Source: Enterococcus sp. RIT-PI-f (GTDB lineage Bacteria > Bacillota > Bacilli > Lactobacillales > Enterococcaceae). Taken from it: DNA of 64,000 nucleotides. The notes below the pieces were generated by a model that saw nothing but the letters and a program-made list of their open reading frames with translations, was not told where the DNA came from and did not search any database. A program made the translations under genes and the position numbers. Of this stretch, positions 33,138 to 41,825 are shown one piece after another. The DNA lies in the NCBI RefSeq assembly GCF_001297065.1, contig NZ_LHOX01000016.1:62001-126000 (forward strand), given 5' to 3'. The stretch's first letter is position 1; each line of letters opens with the position of its first letter.

Positions 33138-34438
33138 CGACGAAATTAGAAAGACAAACACGGATCGTTGAGATTTTGGGCTTGCTGCATCAAGGAGGTT
33201 CTTTCGAAGAAGCCAAGCGTTTGTTCAATGAAGAATTCGAAGGTGTCGATGTGACAGAAATCACTGCTGCAGAAAAGGCGCTGATCCAAAGTGGCTTGGC
33301 GCCTTCAGAAATTCAGCGATTGTGCAATATACATGCAGCCGTATTTAAGGGATCCATCAATGCAATCCATCATTCCAATGAAGAATATGGACAACCTGGC
33401 CACCCCGTCCATACATTAAAGCTCGAAAATCAAGTGCTGCAATCTTTATTGACAGATGAAATCGATCACCTATTGTTACAGATTGAAAAAGGCGATTGGC
33501 AACAGAAAGCGCGTCTGCAAGCGGCTTTCAAAGATTTAGGGCAAATCGATAAGCATTATGCCCGTAAGGAAACACTGATTTTTTCTTACATGGAAAAATA
33601 TGGCCTCACGGCACCGCCAAAAGTCATGTGGGGGGTGGATGACGACATTCGCGAGGCAATTCAAGATATCAATCATTATCTTTCCTTAGAAAAGGCAGCA
33701 TATAACCCATTGAGTGAAAAATGGCAGGCGTTAAAGACTGAAATTGAAGAAATGATTTTCAAAGAAGAAGAAATCATGGTGCCAATGACACTTGATGTTT
33801 TTTGTCTAGCGGATTGGCAGCAAATCGCAGCGGATAGCTTTGATATCGGGTTTGCATTTATTCCGGAACCAATGACATGGAAGCCAAGTGACGCATCTTT
33901 CGCAAAAGAAAAAGAAGCTGAACCTGCACGATTGGCAGCGATCAAGCAAGCGCAGGAAACCACTACGGGTATTGCAGCTGGCTTAGGTTTTGAGGAATTT
34001 ATTGAAGAAGAAAGCGTCCATACGCCAGATAGCCAGCAAATGATCAATCTGCCAACAGGTCATTTACAATTCAATCAGTTGTTGGCAATTTTTCAAACGT
34101 TGCCTGTTGATTTGACGTTTGTTGATCATGAAGAGCGCGTGCGTTTTTATTCTGAAGGCAAGCATCGTGTTTTTCCGCGAACCAATTCGGTATTAGGGCG
34201 TGAAGTTGTCAACTGTCATCCACCGAAAAGCATGCATATCGTGCAGCAAATCTTGGATGACTTTCGAGAAGGAACCAGAGAAACCGCTGATTTTTGGATC
34301 AATATGGGGCCTAGGAAAATCTATATTCGTTATTTCGCCTTGAAAGATGAGACCGGCGCTTATCTCGGCTGTTTAGAGGTCACGCAAGATATTACAGAAA
34401 TCCAGAAGATTGAGGGCCAGAGTCGGTTGTTGGACTGA
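33134..34438 (+). CDS. DUF438 protein with hemerythrin-like and PAS domains
   Basis: The 434-residue protein has an N-terminal DUF438 helical domain (residues ~10-80, ending IQRLCNIHAAVFKGSI), a hemerythrin-like four-helix bundle (~90-235, with HPVHTLKLEN, HYARKETLIFSYMEKYG and MIFKEEEIMVPM carrying His/Glu ligands), and a C-terminal PAS domain (~310-425: FVDHEERVRFYSEG, then EVVNCHPPKS and a CLEVTQDIT end). Hemerythrin domains bind a diiron centre that senses O2 or NO. With DUF1858 upstream and a Fur box, an iron/oxygen/NO response role is inferred. Confidence 0.88.
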   Translation: MTTKLERQTRIVEILGLLHQGGSFEEAKRLFNEEFEGVDVTEITAAEKALIQSGLAPSEIQRLCNIHAAVFKGSINAIHHSNEEYGQPGHPVHTLKLENQVLQSLLTDEIDHLLLQIEKGDWQQKARLQAAFKDLGQIDKHYARKETLIFSYMEKYGLTAPPKVMWGVDDDIREAIQDINHYLSLEKAAYNPLSEKWQALKTEIEEMIFKEEEIMVPMTLDVFCLADWQQIAADSFDIGFAFIPEPMTWKPSDASFAKEKEAEPARLAAIKQAQETTTGIAAGLGFEEFIEEESVHTPDSQQMINLPTGHLQFNQLLAIFQTLPVDLTFVDHEERVRFYSEGKHRVFPRTNSVLGREVVNCHPPKSMHIVQQILDDFREGTRETADFWINMGPRKIYIRYFALKDETGAYLGCLEVTQDITEIQKIEGQSRLLD

Positions 34439-34552
34439 ATGTCTGGATTTTGATTGCGGTGCGAACCTATTTCTCCTTTTACCAAACCTTGTTATAATCT
34501 AATGAGGAATGAAAAGTCGGTGACTTTTTTATGATGGATTGGAGGATGACAC

Positions 34553-35329
34553 ATGATAGGCTTCTTATATTTTATAGTCATTGTACTGGCCAATACTTTA
34601 GGGGCAGTTTCGGGAATGGGTGGCGGTGTACTGATCAAACCAATATTTGACTTTATCGGTGCGCATTCGGTTGCCGCTATTTCTTTTTACTCAGCAACCG
34701 CAGTATTGACCATGTCAATCGTTTCTACGACTAAGCAATTGAGAAGCGGTCAAAAATTTGATTGGCAGATCGTTTCCTGGGTATCGATTGGTGCGGTGAT
34801 CGGTGGTGTTTTCGGGAATGCTGCATTTGAGTTTTTATTGAACGATTTAAAGAATGACGATGTTGTTCAGTTGATTCAAATCGTGCTCACGATATTTACA
34901 TTGCTCTTCGCTTTCTTCTATACAATGAATCACTGGCAGGGCTTTCATTTGAAACATGTCCTGTGGTATCTTCTGTGTGGATTGATCCTTGGTTTTTTAG
35001 CCAGTTTATTGGGTATCGGTGGTGGTCCTATCAATGTCTCTTTATTGATGCTGCTTTTCGGCTTGCCTATCAAAGAAGCGACTGTTTATTCAATCTGTAC
35101 GATATTCTTTTCTCAGATGGCGAAAATTACTTCAATGGCTTTAGGCACAGGTTTTCTGCGATACGATTTATCGATGCTTTGGTTTATCATTCCAGCAGCC
35201 GTTATTGGCGGTTTTCTAGGTGCAAAAGCAAGTCGCATGCTATCGACCGAGCGCGTCACAGTCATTTTTCAGTTTGTTATTCTTCTTGTTTTGCTGGTTA
35301 ACATTTACAATGGCTTTCAATGGCTATAG
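34553..35329 (+). CDS. TauE/SafE family membrane permease
   Basis: The 258-residue protein has eight membrane helices in two repeats, each with the TauE motif: GAVSGMGGGVLIKP at the N-terminus and LASLLGIGGGPINVSLL in the second half. The family is proposed to export sulfite, sulfoacetate or other small anions. GGAGGATGA precedes the ATG. It is monocistronic and ends at a strong hairpin. Confidence 0.88.
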   Translation: MIGFLYFIVIVLANTLGAVSGMGGGVLIKPIFDFIGAHSVAAISFYSATAVLTMSIVSTTKQLRSGQKFDWQIVSWVSIGAVIGGVFGNAAFEFLLNDLKNDDVVQLIQIVLTIFTLLFAFFYTMNHWQGFHLKHVLWYLLCGLILGFLASLLGIGGGPINVSLLMLLFGLPIKEATVYSICTIFFSQMAKITSMALGTGFLRYDLSMLWFIIPAAVIGGFLGAKASRMLSTERVTVIFQFVILLVLLVNIYNGFQWL

Positions 35330-35348
35330 AGAAATACGCATAGTGAAC

Positions 35349-35404
35349 AGGCACACTTTTTGTAACCACTTGAACAATGGTTATAGAAAGTGTGCCTCTT
35401 TGTT
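35349..35404. terminator. Bidirectional terminator between TauE gene and membrane protein gene
   Basis: AGGCACACTTT and AAAGTGTGCCT (11 bp) enclose a second TAACCA/TGGTTA stem; T-rich tails occur on both sides. Confidence 0.8.
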
Positions 35405-36249
35405 TATTCCCATTCAGACAAATAATCTCCTGCCAAAGAATAGACGTAATTGATTTCAGTCCGATTTCTAATCCCATTCAAGCCAACTGTCCAATGCCAT
35501 TCTCCTTGACTGCCATTGAGAATCACGATACTAACGCCAGGCACATAATGATCCAATAGTGCCGCACGTTTTTCCGCATCTTTAATGATCTGTGGTATGA
35601 CGGCCCAATCAATGGCCGTATAGTCGATGGTCTCATCTTGTGACAGTTCAATGGTGTTGCTGGCTTTTTTCCACTTGGTCAGGATGTTGGTAGGGTAGTA
35701 CCAATATTCATCCTGGAGATTGGTAACAGGATTGATGACCCGCGTCACAGCATAGACACCGCTTTTCAGCGGGACATTGCGAATATGAAAACTAAAACTG
35801 ATAAGCTGGATTTCTTGGTCTTTGAATGCCGACTGGGCTGGGAGTGCGGCCATGATGGATTCGGTACTGTCAGCCGCGCGAAACAGTTGACGATCTGCTG
35901 GCAGCCAAGTACTTATTATACCGACAAAAACAACGATCAATGGAACCAAAACCATTGTTCCCACCCAATAGAAGACTGATTTTCTTCTTTTTTTGATGCC
36001 GAGAATCAAATTGCCGATCATCCAGATCACGATACCAGCAATGAGGAAGTAAGGGATGGTTCGCAACCACTGATGTCTGGTTTTGACTACATCATACTCA
36101 GACAGCCCAAACCAGTTTTCTGCAATCGTTAAATCATTCAAAACAATCAAAGCGCCGATGATCACAAGGAGCAGGAGAACTAGTGAAATCGATATGATGC
36201 GTCTTATCACTGCAGAACGACGTTTTCCTAAAGGCTTCTTTTTTTCCAT
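35404..36249 (-). CDS. Membrane protein of unknown function
   Basis: The 281-residue protein has a basic N-terminus (MEKKKPLGKRRS), then three hydrophobic helices (about residues 18-40, 67-85, 92-115), and a soluble extracellular domain of ~160 residues (FHIRNVPLKSGVYAVTR, then DEYWYYPTNIL). I do not recognise the soluble domain. ATG 36249 follows GGAGGTGC; the longer frame to 36333 lacks a ribosome site. It is monocistronic and convergent with the TauE gene. Confidence 0.65.
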   Translation of the reverse strand: MEKKKPLGKRRSAVIRRIISISLVLLLLVIIGALIVLNDLTIAENWFGLSEYDVVKTRHQWLRTIPYFLIAGIVIWMIGNLILGIKKRRKSVFYWVGTMVLVPLIVVFVGIISTWLPADRQLFRAADSTESIMAALPAQSAFKDQEIQLISFSFHIRNVPLKSGVYAVTRVINPVTNLQDEYWYYPTNILTKWKKASNTIELSQDETIDYTAIDWAVIPQIIKDAEKRAALLDHYVPGVSIVILNGSQGEWHWTVGLNGIRNRTEINYVYSLAGDYLSEWE

Positions 36250-36348
36250 TTCGCACCTCCAATGGCATTCATTTTTTCCTGAGGGTTCACATATTCTTTC
36301 ATTAAGGGTAGTACAATTGATGTGATTTTTCAATGATTATGTAATATG

Positions 36349-36380
36349 TAAAAAAAGACCTGTATCAAAAGATACAAGTC
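36349..36380 (-). terminator. Terminator of the adh-YrhK-DUF378 operon
   Basis: GACCTGTATC and GATACAAGTC form a 10-bp stem with one mismatch and AAAA loop; on the minus strand it runs into T7. Confidence 0.82.
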
Positions 36381-36391
36381 GGGGTTAGAAC

Positions 36392-36607
36392 TTAATCAAG
36401 GGTTTGTTGCTGCGCGATAGCTGGGAAAAATTTGAGACAATAAAGGGCACTGATACCAACGATCACATAAATCACTTTGGCTGCGATCGACGTACTGCTG
36501 CCAGTGATCATAGCGATCAAGTCAAATTCAAACAGTCCGACAAGCAGCCAATTGATGCCACCGATAATCAAGATTGCTAGGGCAATACCATCAAATGTTT
36601 TTAACAT
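36392..36607 (-). CDS. DUF378 membrane protein
   Basis: The 71-residue protein has two membrane helices and the DUF378 pattern ALAILIIGGINWLLVGLF then IYVIVGISALYCL. The family is widespread and uncharacterised. It is the third gene of an operon after an alcohol dehydrogenase and a YrhK-like gene; AAGGAGAAC precedes the start. Confidence 0.87.
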   Translation of the reverse strand: MLKTFDGIALAILIIGGINWLLVGLFEFDLIAMITGSSTSIAAKVIYVIVGISALYCLKFFPAIAQQQTLD

Positions 36608-36646
36608 CTTGTTCTCCTTTCTAAATCAATAGGCAGCGGAATTGGT

Positions 36647-36982
36647 TTATCTTTCATCGTCACTGATCGCCACTTCTTTTTGCTTATCGCCGGAGGGGTT
36701 GCGATCATCGTAGATAAATACATGGCGAACGATTTTGATCAGCGGACGAATCGTCAAGAAAATGCCGCCAATCAAGTAAGCAACCGTACCATAAACTGCT
36801 GGCAATTTTGTGAATGAAACGATACTGCCAAAAATATAGAATAGACCTGTTAAAATATCGTTTGTTAAAGAAATCAACATGTACCGGTTCTCAAAGTAGA
36901 TGCGAAAGCGTCCGCCCTTGATGACCACATCTTCTTCCTTTCCTGGATCAAATTGATGTTCGCTTCGATCGATTTTAGGCAC
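36647..36982 (-). CDS. YrhK-like membrane protein
   Basis: The 111-residue protein starts with a charged segment, then GRFRIYFENRYMLISLTNDILTG, which matches the YrhK domain, two membrane helices (about residues 42-62 and 66-84) and a charged tail. Function is unknown. It is 21 bp downstream of the dehydrogenase gene and 39 bp upstream of DUF378. Confidence 0.78.
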   Translation of the reverse strand: MPKIDRSEHQFDPGKEEDVVIKGGRFRIYFENRYMLISLTNDILTGLFYIFGSIVSFTKLPAVYGTVAYLIGGIFLTIRPLIKIVRHVFIYDDRNPSGDKQKEVAISDDER

Positions 36983-37003
36983 ATTCTTTCACCCATCCTT
37001 TAC

Positions 37004-38140
37004 CTATTCAGGTTTCAAAACGACCTTGATATTGTTGTCTGCTTTTTGATCAAAAATCTCATAAGCTTTGGCAGCTTCCGATAAGGGCATGGTGTGGGTA
37101 ATGATTTGCGTAGGATCAATTTCATTGTTCGCAATCATCTCATAAATTTTCGGCATGAGGTGTATCACAGGGGCTTGTCCGTGTTTGACAGCCACATTGC
37201 GCATGAAAAATTCTTGTAAAGGATAAGAAGATACTGGTGTCATATAAACACCCGTGATTTGGACCGTGCCGAATTTTTTGACCGCTTTTGCCGCCATTTG
37301 AATAGGTGAGATGGTGCCGCTTTGCAAGCTGACTAGGTTTTTGGCTTTTTCTTTCACAGGTTCTAAGCCATCCATGCCCACACAGTCGATGATCACATCG
37401 GCGCCGCCTTTGGTCAGTTCATAGAGCGCATCTCCGCTGGTTGCTACATCCTCTAGTTGGAATGTTTCGACTTGATTGTAACTTTGCGCTTTATTTAATC
37501 GGTGAGGGACAGGATCGACAGCAATCACACGTTTTGCACCTGCCATCACAGCAAATTTTTGGGCGAAAAGTCCCACTGGTCCTGAGCCTAAAATAATCAC
37601 TGTGTCGCCGTTTTTGACACCGGCATTTTGGACGCTCCAATAAGCGGTAGGTAAAATGTCTGATAGGAACAAAACTTTTTCATCTGGGATAGAAGACTCA
37701 GGTACGATAAACGACGTGAAATCCGCAAACGGTACCCGTAAGAATTCAGCTTGGCCGCCCCAATGATTCCCATTTAGTTTTCCGAAGCCAAACAAGCCGC
37801 CATACAGGGATTCTGTTGAAGAATTGTCACATTGGCTTTCCATCTCATGTTGACAAAAATGACAGTGGCCACAACCGATATTAAACGGGATAACGACACG
37901 GTCGCCTTTTTTCAAGTTGCGTACTTGACTGCCGACTTCTTCAACGATGCCCATTGGCTCATGGCCAACGACATAACCATCTTCAAGTACAGGCCCACCA
38001 TGGTGGTAAAGATGTAAATCAGACCCGCAAATGGCGGTTGCCGTGATGCGGATAATTGCGTCTGTCGGTTCTTGAATGATAGGGTCATCCACACGACGGA
38101 CTTCCATTTTTTGATTTCCTTGCCATGTTACTGCTTGCAT
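37004..38140 (-). CDS. Zinc-dependent alcohol dehydrogenase (formaldehyde dehydrogenase-like subgroup)
   Basis: The 378-residue MDR enzyme has catalytic zinc ligands C38, H60 and E61 (GHEPMG), structural zinc ligands C90, C93, C96 and C104, and the NAD(P) motif GSGPVGLFAQ. The insertion-rich C-terminal half (VSLQSGTISPIQMAAKAVKKFG) is typical of the FDH-like branch acting on alcohols or aldehydes without glutathione. ATG 38140 follows AAGGAGG. Operon partners are two small membrane proteins, suggesting a stress or envelope context. Confidence 0.9.
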   Translation of the reverse strand: MQAVTWQGNQKMEVRRVDDPIIQEPTDAIIRITATAICGSDLHLYHHGGPVLEDGYVVGHEPMGIVEEVGSQVRNLKKGDRVVIPFNIGCGHCHFCQHEMESQCDNSSTESLYGGLFGFGKLNGNHWGGQAEFLRVPFADFTSFIVPESSIPDEKVLFLSDILPTAYWSVQNAGVKNGDTVIILGSGPVGLFAQKFAVMAGAKRVIAVDPVPHRLNKAQSYNQVETFQLEDVATSGDALYELTKGGADVIIDCVGMDGLEPVKEKAKNLVSLQSGTISPIQMAAKAVKKFGTVQITGVYMTPVSSYPLQEFFMRNVAVKHGQAPVIHLMPKIYEMIANNEIDPTQIITHTMPLSEAAKAYEIFDQKADNNIKVVLKPE

Positions 38141-38437
38141 ATTGGTTCCTCCTTTTGATTTCTGGCGAATGGACAAACACTTGGCTGCTGAAACAAGTCA
38201 TTGCGTTGTTTTTTGTGAAAAAATTGATTATCTATACTTTAATAGTGCAGTGCTTTTGCAGATTTGACAACGATAATGCTCATTTAGTCTAAGAAGAGGG
38301 GCAATCACGTATAAGATTTATAATAAGAACAAAAGATTTGCGCTATCAAAAGTTTCATGACAGTATAGAGTAGAAGTAAAGCTTGCTAGTGAATCACTTG
38401 CACAGTAAAAGGCGAGAGCCAAGAAGGAGGAGTGATC
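38141..38437. other. Divergent intergenic region, adh operon / zinc-ribbon gene
   Basis: This 297-bp gap should carry the promoters of both divergent units. I see a TTGACA at 38264-38269 on the plus strand without a good -10 and a small palindrome AGTGAATCACT at 38388-38398. No ORF, structured RNA or known operator is convincing. Confidence 0.35.
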
Positions 38438-38713
38438 ATGGATTTAACGATTCGCGGAGAAGCTTCTTGTAAACAGTGTCATCAACATTTCGAAGGAAAG
38501 CTGATCATTCATTTACAGGAAGATCTGGATGGAACGTTTAAAACAGTGCCACCGCTAGAAACAAACGAGCTGCAAGAAGAGGAAATTGCGATCCATTACC
38601 AATATGGACCAGTGATTGATGGCATTGATGGCACATTTACTTGTCCAAACTGTCAAGCAGAAAATGATGTGCGTATTGAAATACCAGCAGAAATTCTCGA
38701 TGCACCGCTGTAA
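38438..38713 (+). CDS. Small zinc-ribbon protein of unknown function
   Basis: The 91-residue protein has two CxxC pairs, CKQCHQHF (C11, C14) and CPNCQAEN near residue 70, separated by ~55 residues that are acidic and beta-rich. This spacing suggests one zinc-ribbon knuckle pair. I do not recognise the family. AAGGAGG stands seven bases before ATG 38438; the frame opens at a GTG at 38432. The C-terminus is followed by a terminator. Confidence 0.7.
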   Translation: MDLTIRGEASCKQCHQHFEGKLIIHLQEDLDGTFKTVPPLETNELQEEEIAIHYQYGPVIDGIDGTFTCPNCQAENDVRIEIPAEILDAPL

Positions 38714-38729
38714 TAGGCACAAGTTGTCC

Positions 38730-38762
38730 AACAGGAACTGCAATCAAGCAGTTCCTGTTTTA
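38730..38762. terminator. Bidirectional terminator overlapping the isochorismatase stop codon
   Basis: AACAGGAACTGC (38730-38741) and GCAGTTCCTGTT (38748-38759) form a perfect 12-bp stem; the loop contains the stop codon of the convergent hydrolase gene, and T-rich tails are present. Confidence 0.85.
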
Positions 38763-39262
38763 TTGTCTTCTTCAATGATTTTCACGTTAAAGTCTTTTAG
38801 AATATCAAGACCTTCCGATTCATGTTTTTTTCCTGCCACCAAATTTTTTTGAATAAAAAAATTGGCATCCGGGAAGGCACTCTGAATCTCAATAGTATTA
38901 GAGAGGACACAGATATTGGTTTCAACGCCTGTAATCTCGATATATTTTTCTTCCTTGTCTTGAAAAATAGTGTCTTTGATTTCGATTAGTACTTCAGGCG
39001 GTATACTGTAGTAATATTTTTTGACAACTTTTTCATTATTTATTGGCGCAAGTTCAGGGACAATCTGTAGCAGATTGCTTTCTTCTTCAGGTGTATCTTT
39101 TAAATCAATAGGGATATCCCGTGTATGCAGGATATATTCTTGGTTTTCGCGGGCAATTTTTAGTCGCTGGGTAATGCGCGCAATCAGACTGTGACTGTCG
39201 GGCACATAGGCATCAGAAGTTGGATCTAAAATCTGATTTTGCATATCAATAATGACTAACAT
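38744..39262 (-). CDS. Isochorismatase-fold cysteine hydrolase
   Basis: The 172-residue protein has the catalytic triad positions of the family: D6 (VIIDMQN), K81/K82 (NEKVVKKYYYS) and C118 (GVETNICVLS). Relatives hydrolyse nicotinamide, N-carbamoyl compounds or isochorismate; specificity is unknown. The last codons (NKTGTA) are encoded by one arm of the terminator hairpin. The gene appears more AT-rich than its surroundings. Confidence 0.87.
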   Translation of the reverse strand: MLVIIDMQNQILDPTSDAYVPDSHSLIARITQRLKIARENQEYILHTRDIPIDLKDTPEEESNLLQIVPELAPINNEKVVKKYYYSIPPEVLIEIKDTIFQDKEEKYIEITGVETNICVLSNTIEIQSAFPDANFFIQKNLVAGKKHESEGLDILKDFNVKIIEEDNKTGTA

Positions 39263-39476
39263 TTGTCATCATCCCTTTCTAATTCGAATCGATGTTCTTC
39301 ATGCTCTATGATGAAGGAAAAAGCGACTTGAATCAAAGATAACGCTCTTTTATTTACGTTTTTGAACAACGATAGTTTTTTATTACAAAATTGAAGTCAT
39401 TATATTTGCTGATTCATTTTTCACATGGTAGGTTCTAGTTGTAACAGTAAAATATAGGAGAGTAGGTTGGAATAAA

Positions 39477-40787
39477 ATGAAAAAAGTTTTTTATATGGGG
39501 ACACTGCTTTTCTCTGTTGGTTTATTGGCAGCAGGCTGTGGCAACAACACCGATTCATCGGATAACGAATCAGCCGCTGGCAAAACAACGTTAGATTTTT
39601 GGTCATTTTGGGGTTCGGGGGCGCGACAAGAAGTGATTGAAGAGATCATTGCTGACTTCAATGCTTCGCAAGATGAGATTGAGGTCAAATACAGTTACCA
39701 ACCATGGGGGGATATTTGGACGAAATCATTGTCTGCAATCACCGCAGGGAATCCGCCAGATGTGATCGTGCAAGATATCAATTCAGTAGCACAACGAGCC
39801 GAAGCGCAACAAGCTACTGATTTGAGTGAATATGTGGAAGCCGGTTTTTCAGATGAATTTTATCCGCAATTATGGGAAACAGTCGAGTATGAGGACAAAC
39901 CTTATGCCGTGCCTTTCAATACAGATACGCAAGTGATTTTTTACAATAAGCAAATTTTTGAAGAAGCGGGTATCGGGGAAGAGGATTTGCCGCAAACGTG
40001 GGAAGAGTTGGAAACGGTTGCCCATCAATTGGACATCAAAGATGGCGATGATTTCGAACGGATCGGGTTTTACCCATTATGGAATCTTGGTGCGGACGTG
40101 TGGGCACTGAATGCCGATGAGGGGATGAGTTGGTTTGATGATCAAGAAAATGTCACGATCGACACAGATAATAAAGTGGACGCATTAGACTGGATCTTAG
40201 AATGGCAAGACTATTATGGTCAAGATACAATCAATCGTTTAGAAGCTGAATTTGGCTCCGGCGTAGCAGATCCATTCATCTCTGGTTTGGTTGCGATGCG
40301 AGCCCAGAATATCAATTATTATTCCAGTTTGATGGAAAATGCACCGGAGGACTTCGACTTTGGGGTGATTCAAATTCCTGAAAAAGAAACCGGATCCGGC
40401 CACTGGTCATGGGGCGGCGGCTTTGTCTTAGAAGTACCTCAAGGCGCCAAAGATCCTGAAGCCTCCTACGAATTTATCAAATATCTGTCGACACCAGAAG
40501 TGCAAGAAAAATTTGGTGAGAAAAGTTTTGATATCATGGCAAATAAAACTGCCAATGAAAACTTAGTCAACAATAGCAATTTGGATGAAAAAGGACAAAT
40601 GATCTATCAAATGGCAGATGAAAATTTTTCCAACACAGTCATTACCCCTGTACCATTGACGGCGCCTGACTACAATAGTTTGGTCAATGAGCAAATTGAT
40701 CAAATCCTTCTTGGCAATAAATCGCCAGCCGATGGTTTGGCCGATGCCCAACAAGCTGTTGAAGATCTCGTAGAACAAAACAAATAA
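39477..40787 (+). CDS. Sugar ABC transporter substrate-binding lipoprotein (CUT1)
   Basis: The 436-residue protein has a lipoprotein signal with lipobox LAAGC (Cys ~21), a Ser/Asp linker and a type 1 extracellular solute-binding domain (TTLDFWSFWGSGARQEV, then AGNPPDVIVQDINSVAQRA and KPYAVPFNTDTQVIFYNKQIFEEAG). CUT1 proteins bind oligosaccharides. It is followed after 126 bp, including an imperfect hairpin, by two permease genes and a DUF624 gene. No ATPase is encoded, so the shared MsmK-type ATPase is likely used. Confidence 0.92.
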   Translation: MKKVFYMGTLLFSVGLLAAGCGNNTDSSDNESAAGKTTLDFWSFWGSGARQEVIEEIIADFNASQDEIEVKYSYQPWGDIWTKSLSAITAGNPPDVIVQDINSVAQRAEAQQATDLSEYVEAGFSDEFYPQLWETVEYEDKPYAVPFNTDTQVIFYNKQIFEEAGIGEEDLPQTWEELETVAHQLDIKDGDDFERIGFYPLWNLGADVWALNADEGMSWFDDQENVTIDTDNKVDALDWILEWQDYYGQDTINRLEAEFGSGVADPFISGLVAMRAQNINYYSSLMENAPEDFDFGVIQIPEKETGSGHWSWGGGFVLEVPQGAKDPEASYEFIKYLSTPEVQEKFGEKSFDIMANKTANENLVNNSNLDEKGQMIYQMADENFSNTVITPVPLTAPDYNSLVNEQIDQILLGNKSPADGLADAQQAVEDLVEQNK

Positions 40788-40817
40788 ATACCAATTTTGC
40801 TGTAAATCAAAAGGAGC

Positions 40818-40861
40818 AAGGGGAAACGTCTTAGGCTAGCCATAGATAGGGCGTTCCTTTT
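40818..40861 (+). other. Imperfect hairpin between binding-protein and permease genes
   Basis: AAGGGGAAACG can pair with CGTTCCTTT with a bulge, and GGCTAGCC forms an inner palindrome. Such hairpins often limit read-through or stabilise the 5' binding-protein mRNA. Confidence 0.35.
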
Positions 40862-40913
40862 ACTAAACGAGGCCAGATGAATGGCATAATTTTATGCGAA
40901 TGGAGTATGAGCA

Positions 40914-41825
40914 ATGGCAAAAACAATGTCGAAAAGCAAACGACAAGAAGCGCTATGGGGATACTTCTTCATTGCCCCGTTTTTGATTGGCTTTGTCGTG
41001 TTTATGTTAGGGCCAATGTTGTTTTCATTCATTGGTAGTTTCACGGATTATAATTTAACCTCAAGAATGAATTTTATTGGATTGCGCAACTTTGCTAGAA
41101 TGTTTACCCAAGATTCGTTATTTTGGAAATCATTATACAATACGACGTACTTTGTCTTGTTCAATGTACCATTGACGACTGTGTTCAGTGTCTTTTTGGC
41201 TACTTTATTGAACCAAAAAATACGTGGTATCAGTTTCTTCCGTACCACCTTTTATTTGCCAGCTATTTTATCTGGTGTGGCAGTCTATGTCTTGTGGATG
41301 CAGCTATTGTCGCCATCGGCAGGGTTGGTCAATACCTTTTTGAGTTGGTTCAATATTGAAGGTCCGGCTTGGCTCTTTGATCCGGAGTGGACTAAACCTG
41401 CATTGATTTTGATGAAAATCTGGAGTTCTGGCGGGGCAATGCTGCTTTATTTAGCAACATTACAAAATATTTCTCCTGCATTATATGAATCCGCAGAGAT
41501 TGATGGGGCCGGGATTTGGTCGAAATTTAGACATGTTACCGTGCCCTTGATCACACCAATTATTTTCTATGACGTGATTACGTCAACCATCGGCTCGTTT
41601 CAAATTTTCCAAGAAGCCTATGTCATGACGAAGAACGGGACAGGGGGACCAGCTAATTCCTTACTGTTTTATAATTTGCATATGTGGAATAAAGCTTTTG
41701 TTGCCTTTGATATGGGGTATGCAATGGCTATGTCGATGATTCTATTCTTGATCGTCTTGATATTGACCTTTATTAATTTGAAGTTGGCCCCTAGGTGGGT
41801 TCATTATACAGGGGGGGGAAACTAA
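40914..41825 (+). CDS. Sugar ABC transporter permease 1 (MalF-like)
   Basis: The 303-residue protein has six membrane helices and the EAA coupling loop YESAEIDGAGIWSKFRHVTVPLITP. The N-terminus SKRQEALWGYFFIAPFLIGF is typical of CUT1 UgpA/YesP-type permeases. It overlaps the second permease gene by one base (TAATG), indicating a tight operon. Confidence 0.92.
   Translation: MAKTMSKSKRQEALWGYFFIAPFLIGFVVFMLGPMLFSFIGSFTDYNLTSRMNFIGLRNFARMFTQDSLFWKSLYNTTYFVLFNVPLTTVFSVFLATLLNQKIRGISFFRTTFYLPAILSGVAVYVLWMQLLSPSAGLVNTFLSWFNIEGPAWLFDPEWTKPALILMKIWSSGGAMLLYLATLQNISPALYESAEIDGAGIWSKFRHVTVPLITPIIFYDVITSTIGSFQIFQEAYVMTKNGTGGPANSLLFYNLHMWNKAFVAFDMGYAMAMSMILFLIVLILTFINLKLAPRWVHYTGGGN

Noticed and set aside
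39300-39476. Possible cre site before the CUT1 sugar transporter
   Set aside because: The best match around ATAACGCTCTTT has several mismatches to the consensus and was not kept.
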